DNA of 49,430 bases from contig NZ_AYVY01000005.1 of the NCBI RefSeq assembly GCF_000503055.1, forward strand, positions 144,414-193,843. The letters are read 5' to 3'. Both the position numbers and the translations under genes were made by a program. The stretch comes from Mesorhizobium sp. LSHC420B00. Its GTDB lineage: Bacteria > Pseudomonadota > Alphaproteobacteria > Rhizobiales > Rhizobiaceae. The notes beneath the pieces were generated by a model that saw only the letters and a list, made by a program, of their open reading frames with translations, did no database searches and was not told the origin of the DNA. The first letter of the stretch is position 1. Each line of letters starts with the position of its first letter. Of the stretch, positions 26,124-35,118 are shown one piece after another.

Positions 26124-26606
26124 TCAGGCAGTGGATAGCGGCTGCGCATCGGCTGCGCCGATCACTTCTCTCATCGTCACGATGGTGCGAAACGCCTTCA
26201 CGTTCGAATCGGCGTGGAAGACTTCCCGCGTGAAGACATCGTACGCCTCCATCCCTGGCAATTGCAGGAGGAGCACGAAATCGGTTTCACCGGTGACATA
26301 CCAAGCCTGACGAACCTCCGAGCGCCCGCGAAGCTTGCCGATGAAGGCGTCCAACTCGACAGCGCTCTCCCGTTCCAGGGAAACGAGCACATGGATGGTT
26401 AGCGGCAGGCCCACGGCCCCCGGGCGAACGACGGCAATGTCTGCTGCGATCACGCCATCCTTCCGCAGCCGGCGCAGGCGGCGCAGAACCGCGCTCTGGG
26501 AAAGCCCGACCTGCTCGGCGAGACGCCGCGCCGGGATCTGGTTGTCGCGCTGAACCAGCGACAGCAGCACATAGTCGAAGCGATCGAGGACGGCAGTTTT
26601 CGTCAT
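26124..26606 (-). CDS. Lrp/AsnC-family transcriptional regulator
   Basis: A 160-aa protein from the ATG at 26606; ATG 26618 and TTG 26645 are alternatives, and none has a clear ribosome site. The N-terminal HTH is LDRFDYVLLSLVQRDNQIPARR then LAEQVGLSQSAVLRRLRRLRKDGVI. The C-terminal RAM domain has HVLVSLERES, QAWYVTGETDFVLLLQLPGM and FRTIVTMREV. Lrp-type proteins form octamers that sense amino acids. It is divergent from the ammonia-lyase gene with about 88 bases between them, so it probably controls that gene in response to an amino acid. Confidence 0.9.
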   Translation of the reverse strand: MTKTAVLDRFDYVLLSLVQRDNQIPARRLAEQVGLSQSAVLRRLRRLRKDGVIAADIAVVRPGAVGLPLTIHVLVSLERESAVELDAFIGKLRGRSEVRQAWYVTGETDFVLLLQLPGMEAYDVFTREVFHADSNVKAFRTIVTMREVIGAADAQPLSTA

Positions 26607-26693
26607 GAGGACAGGCATGTATGACGAAATCAGGCAGGCGAGCAACGATAATAGGCGCGAACCGGCGTGGTTTCCGGGATAGAACTTCGCCTC

Positions 26694-27767
26694 ATGGCCA
26701 TAGACACACAGCCGGGCCTTGACCCTGATCAGATCGCGGCGCTGTTACAGCGCCTGTCGCCATTTTATGCACCGACACCGTTGCTCGACCTGCCAAACCT
26801 CGCTGCGAGCCTGGATGTGGCCCAGGTGCTTGCCAAGAACGAGGGACACCGTGCCCTGGGCAGCTTCAAGTCCCTCGGCGGCACTTATGCTGGTCTGTGT
26901 GCTCTGGCCCGGGCTACCGGGATGGATATCGACGAATTGCTCGATCCAGAGCGGGCCAGGACGCCGTTGCCGGCGTTAATCACGGCCAGCGCCGGCAATC
27001 ACGGACTTGCCGTTGCCGCGGCGGCGAAGTTTGCCGGTGGGACGGCAAAAATATACCTCCACACGGGCGTTCCTGCGGCGCGGGTCAGGCGTATCGAATC
27101 ACAAGGCGCCGAAATCGTGTGGGTCGACGGCACCTACGACGATGCCGTCGATCGGGCCTCCGCGGCGGCCCGGGCCGGAGAAGGCATTCTGGTGGCCGAC
27201 ACCTCTAGCGACCCGGACGACCTAGCTGTAGCAGATGTCGTCGCTGGCTATGGCGTGCTTGCTGCGGAAATTCGTCGCCAGGTCAACGAGATCGGCCATC
27301 TGAGGCCAACCCACCTCTTCGTGCAGGCCGGTGTCGGCGGACTTGCCGCCGCCCTGACGACTGGGCTGAAGGACTGGTTGATGCCTCCAGCCATGATCGT
27401 CGTAGTAGAACCAGAGGCCGCAGCCTGCGTCGCGGCCGGGCTGTCGCAAGCACGGTCCGTGCGGATATCCGGCGATCTCAAGACGTCGGCAGACATGCTC
27501 GCCTGTGGCGAAGCAGCCGCATCGGCGCTCGACGTACTCCGCCAAGGCAACGCTCGGGTCATAACCGTGTCCGAAGCGGCGCTTGCCGACGCGAAGAGCC
27601 GACTTCGCGAGGCAAACGGTCCAGGCACAACCCCGTCGGGTGCGGCCGGCCTCGCCGGCCTCGCCACCGCCGTCGCGACTTCCGGCCCGTCGCGGGAGCT
27701 TGCGCTCGACGAATCGAGCCGGGTGCTGATCATCGTGACCGAGGCCGAACTGGAGAAGGACGCATGA
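26694..27767 (+). CDS. PLP-dependent ammonia-lyase (diaminopropionate ammonia-lyase/threonine dehydratase type)
   Basis: A 357-aa fold-type II PLP enzyme from the ATG at 26694; a GTG at 26667 would add nine residues. K59 in RALGSFKSLGGTYA is the Schiff-base lysine, SAGNHG at 99-104 binds the phosphate, and AGVGGLAAAL is the Gly loop. The spacing and the GSFKSLGG wording resemble diaminopropionate ammonia-lyase more than biosynthetic threonine dehydratase. It is divergent from an Lrp/AsnC gene and overlaps the next frame by ATGA. Likely reaction: removal of ammonia from a small amino acid to give a 2-oxo acid. Which amino acid cannot be told. Confidence 0.8.
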   Translation: MAIDTQPGLDPDQIAALLQRLSPFYAPTPLLDLPNLAASLDVAQVLAKNEGHRALGSFKSLGGTYAGLCALARATGMDIDELLDPERARTPLPALITASAGNHGLAVAAAAKFAGGTAKIYLHTGVPAARVRRIESQGAEIVWVDGTYDDAVDRASAAARAGEGILVADTSSDPDDLAVADVVAGYGVLAAEIRRQVNEIGHLRPTHLFVQAGVGGLAAALTTGLKDWLMPPAMIVVVEPEAAACVAAGLSQARSVRISGDLKTSADMLACGEAAASALDVLRQGNARVITVSEAALADAKSRLREANGPGTTPSGAAGLAGLATAVATSGPSRELALDESSRVLIIVTEAELEKDA

Positions 27768-27862
27768 CGATGGCGCCAAACCCCGGACCATTGAACAAAA
27801 GAGCGGCTGGGCCGCGGACTGCTCGAGATGCCCACGCTTCAGACTCAACGCAGAACGGGTCC

Positions 27863-28480
27863 ATGAAGCTCATCTACCAGACCCACTCCCCCTACGCGCG
27901 CAAGGTTCTGGTCTTTGCCCACGAGGCCGGGCTTGCCGGACGTCTGCGCGTCATTCATCACGAGACGAGCCCCATCAATCGCAACGATGATGTGTTTGCG
28001 ATCAATCCGCTTGGCAAGGTGCCCGCTCTCGTTCTCGACGACGGCTATGCGATCTTCGATTCGAGCGTAATCTGCAGCTATCTCGACAATCTCGAAAGCA
28101 GTCCTCGGCTCATCCCCGAAACAGGGCGAGCAAAATGGTCCGCCTTGCGCCTCCAGGCGCTCGCCGGCGGCATGTGCGACGCAGGCATTTCCATCCGCTG
28201 GGAAAACGAGCGCCGCCCTGAACATCTGCGTTATCCTGCCTTGGGCGCAGGCATGACGATGAAGCTCATCGAATCCTATAACTTCGTGGAACGCGAGGTC
28301 GAATTCGACGCACCGCTCCATGTCGGCCACATCGCGCTCGCCACTTGTCTAAGCTGGCTGGAATTCCGGGGACTGCCCGACTTCTTGCAGGGAAGGCCAC
28401 GACTGACACGATGGTATAGATCCTTCGTGGAACGCCCTTCAATGCGTGCCACACCCTACGACGGCGACACGCGTGATTGA
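27863..28480 (+). CDS. Glutathione S-transferase family protein
   Basis: The protein is 205 aa from the ATG at 27863, where the thioredoxin-like domain begins: MKLIYQTHSPYARKVLVFAH, with S/Y-ARK near the usual catalytic Ser/Cys position. The frame is open from 27764, whose ATG overlaps the previous stop, but those 33 residues are not GST-like. The glutathione site is seen in NPLGKVPALVLDDGYAIFDSSVICSYLDN, and the helical C-terminal domain follows. Family members conjugate glutathione or reduce disulfides. The link to the ammonia-lyase is by position only. Confidence 0.85.
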   Translation: MKLIYQTHSPYARKVLVFAHEAGLAGRLRVIHHETSPINRNDDVFAINPLGKVPALVLDDGYAIFDSSVICSYLDNLESSPRLIPETGRAKWSALRLQALAGGMCDAGISIRWENERRPEHLRYPALGAGMTMKLIESYNFVEREVEFDAPLHVGHIALATCLSWLEFRGLPDFLQGRPRLTRWYRSFVERPSMRATPYDGDTRD

Positions 28481-28489
28481 TATCGATCG

Positions 28490-29345
28490 CTAGGCTTTCG
28501 AAATCCAGTATGTGTCGGTCACCAGCCAAGCGTTCTCGAGGCCATTTGCTGGTCGGCCTGGATGATATTGCGCGAGACGGGTGACCTTGCCTCGGGCAGC
28601 CTTGAGGGCGGCCATCAAGGCCTTTTCTTCGTCACTGCGCCTAGCTCCGCTGCAGGGGAAACCCGCATGGCACAAGTGACCGTACGGGAAACGTATCGCC
28701 GACCCTTTCCAGAAGCATCATGAAACCTCGTCGGTCCTCACCTGTGAACGGCAGTGCCATCCGGCCAGCGTCGGACAAATTTGAAAGCCACCGTTCCGGC
28801 ACGTGCGTCACGCCGGCAAAAGCGACCACGACATCGAGGTTTGGCAGATCAACTGCCTGCGTTGCATCACCTGATATCACTTCTACATGGGCACAATGAG
28901 CAAGATTGCTTTGCGCACGCCGAGCCAGTTCTTCGTCGATCTCATATGCAATCACGCGTCCTTCAGAACCCGTTAGTTCAGCGAGGATGGCGGTGAAATA
29001 GCCGACACCGGCGCCCACCTGAAGGACAGTCTGGCCGGGAGTGATGTTCAGATGGTCGAAAACCAATGCCCAAAGCGACGGCAAGCCGCTGTTCAGTCCG
29101 CGTTTTTCGTCAAGCAAGACCAGAACGTCGTGGTAAATCTCATGAAGTGCGGCTGAAGGGCTGGTATGGACCGCCCCGATTTGCAATCTCGAATGGATAC
29201 GCCAAGGCCCGTTGCCAAGGTAGTGTTCGCGCGGAACCTTTGCGAAGGCCTCGATGACCGCAGGGTTGTGCAAGACAGGTGATGAGACACGCAGATCTTC
29301 GGCAAACCACCGGCGCGCTTCACTAGCATCGATTCTTGTCGGCAT
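28490..29345 (-). pseudogene. Protein-L-isoaspartate O-methyltransferase-like gene, frameshifted
   Basis: The N-terminal 234 codons (29345-28641) carry the SAM-binding motif VLQVGAGVGYFTAILAEL, an acidic loop VIAYEIDEELARRA and VEVISGDATQ. It is a PCMT-type enzyme that repairs isoaspartyl residues, although GAGVG differs from the usual GTGSG. After LVPCGF the frame stops early, and the expected end (PCSGARRSDEEKAL and onward to WLVTDTYWISKA, stop at 28490) continues one base off. Removing one C from the GGGG run at 28655-28658 (CCCC on the coding strand) restores the frame. Either the gene is broken near its end or the run is misread. It ends 9 bases after the GST gene and is convergent with it. 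Confidence 0.7.
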
Positions 29346-29877
29346 GGAATATCGGCTCCGGATCGCACGTACTCAATCATGCTCTCAGAAAACCGAACGA
29401 CGGCAAAGGGGCGCTATCCCCGCATTGAAGGGCAATGCCCGCTATCCGTTTGCCATAGAGCGCAGCTTTGCCGAGTGCCCTGCCCTCTTTGCCTGTGGAC
29501 CCGCCCGTTTCGGCGCCTGGCGTCTGACCGAATTTGGCGCACGGGTGCCCGGAACGACGCCAGGACATCAACTCGCGCGGCGGATTGATACTCATTCTCG
29601 TGACATAGGGGGATTTTATAGCAAAGCGCGGACACCGGCGGCAACCTCGGCCAAGTCGTCATTGAGCTGGTGGTTGCGGCCGTCGAGCCGATGCAGGAGC
29701 GCGCTGGGTATCGCTGCTGATAGAGATCAATATGCGCAAAAGCGCAAGTTCGTCCCTGCTGCCGTGATGGCTTTTTCGTGGGCGAGAACCATCAAAATTT
29801 CTGGCATTGTTCCGAAGGCCGACCGCGAGGCTGTAAGGCGTGGCGATATGGAAGACACGCAACGCTCCGCCCGACGA
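29346..29877. other. 532-base gap without a gene
   Basis: Several frames are open on both strands, but none has a family signature or ribosome site. They are Arg/Pro-rich, as expected by chance in GC-rich DNA. I see no hairpin or repeat that stands out. It separates two decayed genes and may be relic sequence. Confidence 0.5.
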
Positions 29878-30343
29878 TCACATCCTCCGGCTGGCCAGCA
29901 GCCTTGTGAGCCAGTTCGGATCCATTTCCGGCACGGAGGATAAAAGCCGCTCGGTATAGGGGCCGTGCGGCGGCGTGAGAATTTCGCTCTTTAATGCCCG
30001 CTCAACGACTTTACCTTGGTGCACCCCAATTTCGTCGGCGATCGCCCGCACGGTGGCAATGTCATGGGTGATGAAAATGCAGCTCATGCCGAGTTCGCGC
30101 TGAAGCCGCATTAAGAGCTTGAGGATTTCCTCTTGCACAATCTGGTCGAGCGCGGACGTGATTTCGTCGCAGATGATGAGTTCCGGATCGGCGGCCAACG
30201 CCCGGGCGATGCAAACGCGCTGCTTCTGACCCCCCCGACAGTTCGGCCGGCTGACGATCCAGGTAAGTTTCGCTCATCTCGACCATGTGCATGCGTTCGC
30301 CGATCCCCCGATCCCACAACCAAGCCGTACTACTGCGCGGCAA
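29878..30343 (-). pseudogene. Oligopeptide ABC transporter ATPase, truncated and frameshifted
   Basis: Only the last ~150 residues of an Opp/Dpp ATPase remain: IGERMHMVEMSETYLDRQPAELSGG, then in the next frame QKQRVCIARALAADPELIICDEITSALDQ (signature and Walker B), CIFITHDIATV (switch His) and a C-terminal GPYTERLLSSVPEMD. Walker A and everything before it are absent upstream of 30343. The join lies in a run of seven C (30230-30236), where six would keep the frame. The 5' deletion shows this is a genuine remnant whatever the cause of the frameshift. Confidence 0.75.
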
Positions 30344-30567
30344 GGTGATTGGCGGTTCGGAGCCTGTTGCCGGACCTTAACCCGGAGACTTAACCGCCCT
30401 TGTACACCCTAAGTTAAACGCAGTTTACCAAACAGACGAGGACAGTAGGCAAACCCGCCCCTAGGGTAAGAGGTCGTTCTGTCGATTTATCCGGGAGATA
30501 CTATTGTCAGTCGTGTGGAAACAGAAGCAAACTTGCGATTCTCCATGCAGACACTATTGCAGTTCAT

Positions 30568-31248
30568 GTGCTCTCATCCCATAGGGGGACGTTGTCGAAG
30601 AATGAGTGGGGGAACAACAATTTTCTCGGTGTTACCGCAAAAATCTATAAACCCCATTCGGTGATATGCCGGCAGGAGGACGACAACAGTGAGATATTCA
30701 TTGTAAAATCGGGCTGGGGCATACTTTATCAGGCACTGCCGGACGGAGAGCGGCAGATCATAGACACTCCCCTCAAAGGGGATGTCGTCGGTTTCCGTGG
30801 CTTGGACGGACCCCGTCTTGCGTCGCTGGCGTCCATAACCGAACTAGCTGTTTATGAAATTTCCAGTAAGGAACTGGTCGAGGCCATCCTGTCGGACGGC
30901 CGAATCGGGAAGAAGATCGCCTGTTCGCTGGCGCGCCTGAACGCCATCCTTGCCGAACATCTGACAAATACCGGGCGACGGAACGCGATGAGGCGTACCG
31001 CCCATTTCCTGCTGGAGTTGGAAGAGAGGCTCTCCATGGTTGAGCTGTCGGTTGATGGAAGATATGAGTGTCCTCTTGCCCAGCATGAACTGGCCGACAT
31101 CCTCGGAATGACCACGGTTCACGTCAACCGAACGTTAAGGGAGCTGCGCAAGGCCGATCTCGTCTCTTTCAAGTCAGGCCATGTAGAGGTGATCAACCGC
31201 AAGAAGCTGGTCGAAACAGCCGGATTCTACAGCGAGTATCTCAGGTAG
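30568..31248 (+). CDS. Crp/Fnr-family transcriptional regulator
   Basis: A 226-aa regulator with an N-terminal cyclic-nucleotide-type beta barrel (IYKPHSVICRQEDDNSEIFIVKSG, then GDVVGFRGLDG), a dimerisation helix (KKIACSLARLNAILAEHL) and a C-terminal winged helix. The recognition part is CPLAQHELADILGMTTVHVNRTLRELRKADLV. The barrel lacks the cysteine set of Fnr and the R-S of the cAMP pocket, so its signal is unknown. The GTG start at 30568 is the only option in frame, without an evident ribosome site. It resembles the Crp-like proteins common in rhizobia that respond to stress or to other small molecules. The region upstream (30345-30567) is gene-free and A/T-richer, fitting a promoter. Confidence 0.85.
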   Translation: MLSSHRGTLSKNEWGNNNFLGVTAKIYKPHSVICRQEDDNSEIFIVKSGWGILYQALPDGERQIIDTPLKGDVVGFRGLDGPRLASLASITELAVYEISSKELVEAILSDGRIGKKIACSLARLNAILAEHLTNTGRRNAMRRTAHFLLELEERLSMVELSVDGRYECPLAQHELADILGMTTVHVNRTLRELRKADLVSFKSGHVEVINRKKLVETAGFYSEYLR

Positions 31249-31488
31249 CGGCTATATCTCTTTGAACGCCAGCGCATGGACACCAAAATGAAGACGGTCG
31301 TTCCGTCGCCGGAACAGTTCGAGACGACATTTACGGAGGGCTGGTCGTGCGCGGGACGCCTGACGTCTCGACGACAGCGGTATGCGGCTCGAGGCGGTCG
31401 ACGGTTGGGCTGAGCGGAACGCAACCCAGCTCGTGCCGAGCAAAGCAAAGTGTGCGAAGGGAGATCATCATGACCCGACGGCAACACT

Positions 31489-31537
31489 TGTGAATCGGCG
31501 TGCAAAATTCGACGCCGATTTTGCACGCCGATTCACA
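31489..31537. repeat. Perfect 20-bp inverted repeat, IS21-end-like
   Basis: TGTGAATCGGCGTGCAAAAT at 31489-31508 is repeated exactly in inverse orientation at 31518-31537, around a 9-base spacer. TGTGAATCGGCGTGCAAAAT resembles, from memory, the repeated terminal motif of IS21-family elements in rhizobia (CGTGCAAAATTGACCCC). Two ends facing each other would fit a scar or a lost element. A terminator is less likely because no T-run follows. The surrounding 476-base gap (31249-31724) has no gene I can support. Confidence 0.6.
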
Positions 31538-31724
31538 GGCCGAAGCCTCCCAGACCGAGGACCGGGCGGTATGGGCTGCGAGAGGCTTGGCGGCGAAACA
31601 CGCTGGCGTCATTGCCGTGGTCGCGCGATGCTAACCCTGCATTAGGCGAATACGGCGAGCCGACGACATTGTTCGTCAGCCGCGACGTGCCTGATATGGA
31701 ATGAGCTTCCTTCGGAGACAAGAG

Positions 31725-31966
31725 CTACGGCGGCAGTAGCTTTCCCTCCTCTTTGGCGGCCTCAAGGAACGCTCTGCGAACCACATCGGGCTTCACCTGA
31801 TCGATCATTGCATCCATGCAGAGTTGCACCGCGCTATGCCACTTAGGGCCGCGCTTGCTCCACTTCAGGAGCTGCTCAGCGGCCCTTCGACGTTGCTGCA
31901 TTGGTAGATGACGCCGGGACGGCCGGTCTTTACGGGAATCGACGGTGAAAACCAATGGAGCGACAT
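31725..31966 (-). pseudogene. DUF982-family protein, frameshifted
   Basis: The ATG at 31966 begins MSLHWFSPSIPVKTGRPGV then IYQCSNVE. One base off, the frame goes on with RAAEQLLKWSKRGPKWHSAV, then QLCMDAMIDQVKPDVVRRAF and LEAAKEEGKLLPP. Together these give the complete ~80-residue DUF982 protein, a small family largely confined to rhizobia and their relatives and of unknown function. Adding one A to the GAAGGG stretch near 31890 restores the frame. It supports the Hyphomicrobiales assignment. The 326 bases upstream (31967-32292) have no gene I can support. Confidence 0.65.
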
Positions 31967-32292
31967 TTGTACATAAGCCTTATCTAAACTAAGAGTTCCG
32001 TCAGCCACGCCCCGGTTCGAGCCAAGGATCGGAAAACCGGCTATGGCCCAGCCCCGCGCAGCCCCTTCTGGCTGGCCATATCGGGGTAGGGACGCAGCGT
32101 AGACATCTATTTTAGGATGCATTGCCAACTCAGAGATAATCATTGCGGTGATGCGAGCCGCTTGGCTAAAGCCGTCGTGGCAACGCTGATGCAGCGGGGC
32201 CGGTGATGACGGTTGTAGTCTCGCGTCTCGGCCGCGGTGCGTTTCTCAGAGCCCCTTAGAGACTGCCCCAGCCATAGACCGTTGCGGCCGGG

Positions 32293-33402
32293 TCAGACGG
32301 CCTCGCGGTTGAGATGAACTGCAATTGAATTGCGCTCCACCAAGCGGGCCGCAAGGACACGGTGCTCGAAAGGTAACGTGGCCTCCGCCAACCTCTTCAA
32401 GAGAAGCTCCGCTGCCGCCGCTCCAATCAAATGTGCCGGCTGCGCGATGGCTGTGATACCCTGGGTCACGAACTGCATCCAGTCGAGATCGTCGAAGCAG
32501 AGCAGCGAAACGTCTCCTGGAATCGCAAGCTTCAATGCGGAAATGGCCTCCAGAACCCCTGTCGACATCACACCATCGGCCGTAAACAGAGCGGACGGTG
32601 CATTGCGCATTGTCAGCAGATCGAGCGCCTCCTTGCGGGCTGCCTCGCTAGAATAGACCGCCACGCGACGGATCAACTGCGGATCCGGCGTAATGCCCGC
32701 GGCGCGATGGGCTTCGAGATAACCCAATAGTCTCTGCCAGCTTGGATGATGGTAGCGAAGATCAGCGCTGGAGAGATCAACGTTTGCCACAAACGAGCCA
32801 ACATCGTCGCGTTGGCCCGGCCCGAGTTCCGCCAATATTCCGATGCGGCTGTGTCCGGCCGCTATCATCGCCGCGATGCTGCTATGCGTTACAGAAACGT
32901 TGTCGACCACGACTGAATCGGTTTCCAGGCCCGCCACCATGCGGTCGAACTGCACGACGGGACAGCGAGCCGCGACTGCTTCACGAAGATGATCCGGCTC
33001 GTCCACGAAGGTCGATGAGACAATTAAACCGTCGACCTGCTTTTCCAGCAGCAGTTGCACCGCCTCTTGCTCGAGTTCGGCATTTTCATCACTGTTCGTA
33101 ACGATAACCCCGAAGCCGCCACGGCGCGCGACATCCCCTATTCCGCGCAGCACGCTGGCGTAGAATGGGCTTTCGATGTCGCCAACCACAACGCCGATAG
33201 TCTGCGTTTTACCGGTGATCAGACCTTTGGCAAGGCGATTGGGGCGGTAGCCCAGCTCAGCTGCTGCGGCCCGCACCTTCTCCTGAACCTCGGGGCTGCT
33301 GTAGCCGTAGTCACCAAGAACACGCCCGGCCGTGGCGGAACTCACCCCGGCCCGGCGAGCGACCTCTATGATAGTTGCGTTTTTGGGTAATCTTTGAGTC
33401 AC
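32293..33402 (-). CDS. LacI-family transcriptional regulator
   Basis: A 369-aa repressor. The N-terminal HTH reads ATIIEVARRAGVSSATAGRVLGDYGYSS, followed by the hinge helix YRPNRLAKGLITGKTQTIGV and a periplasmic-binding-protein-like sensor with VNSDENAELEQEAVQLLLEKQVDG-type strands. The start is GTG. It is the last gene of the minus-strand group with the polar amino acid ABC importer, 110 bases behind it. Two closely matching LacI-type operators (36047-36064 and 37006-37023) lie at the promoters of the importer and of the kinase/deglycase genes. It is therefore the probable repressor of the whole Amadori-compound unit. The ligand is probably a fructosyl-amino acid or its 6-phosphate. Confidence 0.9.
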   Translation of the reverse strand: MTQRLPKNATIIEVARRAGVSSATAGRVLGDYGYSSPEVQEKVRAAAAELGYRPNRLAKGLITGKTQTIGVVVGDIESPFYASVLRGIGDVARRGGFGVIVTNSDENAELEQEAVQLLLEKQVDGLIVSSTFVDEPDHLREAVAARCPVVQFDRMVAGLETDSVVVDNVSVTHSSIAAMIAAGHSRIGILAELGPGQRDDVGSFVANVDLSSADLRYHHPSWQRLLGYLEAHRAAGITPDPQLIRRVAVYSSEAARKEALDLLTMRNAPSALFTADGVMSTGVLEAISALKLAIPGDVSLLCFDDLDWMQFVTQGITAIAQPAHLIGAAAAELLLKRLAEATLPFEHRVLAARLVERNSIAVHLNREAV

Positions 33403-33512
33403 TCGGCAAACCTACCGCCCATGCGCGCGTTGTGCCGGCGACCTAGCGGCAGTGTAAGCCCGCCCCGCAAGGCCGAACACCGGAACAGCCGCCGTTGCGC
33501 ACACCATTGCAA

Positions 33513-35042
33513 TCACAGCACCTCGGACAAAAAGCGCCCAAGACGCGGGCTTTGCGGGTTATCAAATAGGTCCTCTGGTCGGCCTGCCTCGACAATTCGC
33601 CCCTCGTCCATGAATACGACCTGGTTCGCGACCTTGCGGGCGAAATTCATCTCGTGTGTTACGACCACCATCGTCATCCCGCCCCGACCGAGATCGGCCA
33701 TCAAGTTCAGGACGCCTTTGACCAATTCCGGATCGAGCGCGCTGGTGACTTCGTCGAACAGCATAATCTCGGGTTCGAGGGCCAGGGCGCGCGCGATGGC
33801 CACCCGCTGCTGTTGCCCGCCCGAGAGATTGGCCGGCCGATGGTCCTTACGCTCCAGCAGTCCGACTTCATTCAGCCTCGCCAAGGCCGCGCCCTCAGCC
33901 TCCTCGCGCGACATGCGTTTAACTTTGCGAAGCGCCAAGGTGATGTTGGCGAGCGCGCTGCGGTCGGGGAACAGATTGAACTGCTGGAAAACCATGCCGA
34001 CGCGCCGCCGGAGTTGGTCAGGGGTCTGTTTGTAGATGCTTTCGCCATCGAGCAGAATGTCACCGGCTCGACACTCTACGAGGCGGTTGAGGCAACGCAG
34101 CAAGGTCGACTTGCCCGAGCCGGATGGACCGATGAGGCAGGTGACGGTCCCCGGCTCCACTTTCAGACTGACGTCATGGAGGACCTGGACGGCGCCATAG
34201 GCCATGTCGATATTCTTGACCTCAATACCGCCACCCTTGAAGCGTGTGGGCTCTGCTGCAGGCAACGTCGCTGTGCCCGGCACGCCCGCTTCGGCAAGCT
34301 CGGCGACTTCCTTGAGGCCACTTTGCACAGCGGTGATACGTTTGCCGACGCGCATGCGCGCGTCGATGTAATTGACGAGGTGGGTTAGCGGCACCGTGAT
34401 CACGAGATAGAACACGCCGGCCAGCAACAGCGGCGACAAGTTGCCGGTCAGCACGGCTTGGTCCTGGCCGACGCGGAACAGTTCGCGTTCGGAGGCGAGC
34501 AGACCAAGGAAATAGACCAGGCTGGAGTCCTTTACGTTGCCGATGAACTGGTTGACCAGTGCGGGCAGGACGCGGCGGATGCCTTGCGGGATCACCACCA
34601 AGCGCATGCCTTGGCCATAGGTCATGCCGAGAGTGCGGGTGGCGTCGATCTGACCACGCTCGACGCTCTGAATGCCGGCGCGGAAAATCTCCCCGATATA
34701 GGCGCCGGCGATCAGGCTGAGCGCCAGAATGCCCAGCGGATAAGGCGATGGACCGAACAGATCTCGGCCCAATCGCGCGAAGCCTTGGCCAATGATTAGG
34801 ATTGTGACGATGGCAGGAAGCCCGCGGAAGATATCGGTGTAGACTCGGGCAAGGAGTTTCAGCGGCCGGTTCTCGGAAATCCCCATCACGGCGAGTACGA
34901 TACCGATCAGCGTCCCGAAAAACGTCGAGGCAAGGGCCAGGATCAGGGTGTTCTTGAGGCCGACCATCACCATGTTCGGCAGAACTTCTGCCATCGCCTG
35001 GAAATCAAGAAAGCTGCGGGCGAAGTTGTCGAACCAGCTCAT
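33513..35042 (-). CDS. Amino-acid-type ABC transporter, permease fused to ATPase
   Basis: One 509-aa chain carries both parts of a polar-amino-acid importer. Residues 1-220 are a HisM/GlnP-type permease, beginning MSWFDNFARSFLDFQAMAEV, with an EAA-like loop around RTLGMTYGQGMRLVVIPQGIRRVLPAL. After a linker, residues about 255-509 are a GlnQ-type ATPase (GPSGSGKST, VFQQFNLFP, LSGGQQQRVAIARAL, MLFDEVTSALDPE, VVTHEMNFA). The ATG at 35042 is preferred over the upstream GTG-type starts. Such natural fusions occur in rhizobial importers. The binding protein is encoded 76 bases upstream. It imports the substrate of the linked Amadori genes by context. Confidence 0.93.
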   Translation of the reverse strand: MSWFDNFARSFLDFQAMAEVLPNMVMVGLKNTLILALASTFFGTLIGIVLAVMGISENRPLKLLARVYTDIFRGLPAIVTILIIGQGFARLGRDLFGPSPYPLGILALSLIAGAYIGEIFRAGIQSVERGQIDATRTLGMTYGQGMRLVVIPQGIRRVLPALVNQFIGNVKDSSLVYFLGLLASERELFRVGQDQAVLTGNLSPLLLAGVFYLVITVPLTHLVNYIDARMRVGKRITAVQSGLKEVAELAEAGVPGTATLPAAEPTRFKGGGIEVKNIDMAYGAVQVLHDVSLKVEPGTVTCLIGPSGSGKSTLLRCLNRLVECRAGDILLDGESIYKQTPDQLRRRVGMVFQQFNLFPDRSALANITLALRKVKRMSREEAEGAALARLNEVGLLERKDHRPANLSGGQQQRVAIARALALEPEIMLFDEVTSALDPELVKGVLNLMADLGRGGMTMVVVTHEMNFARKVANQVVFMDEGRIVEAGRPEDLFDNPQSPRLGRFLSEVL

Positions 35043-35118
35043 ATCAAGTCCATCTATAACTCGGCCGGGCACCGTTGCTCACGGGCCCGGCCGGAAACGC
35101 TAACGAATACGCGCGAAT

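Noticed and set aside
29254..29943. A 229-codon plus-strand frame
   Set aside because: It overlaps the 5' part of the methyltransferase gene on the other strand, has no start signal and resembles no protein family.
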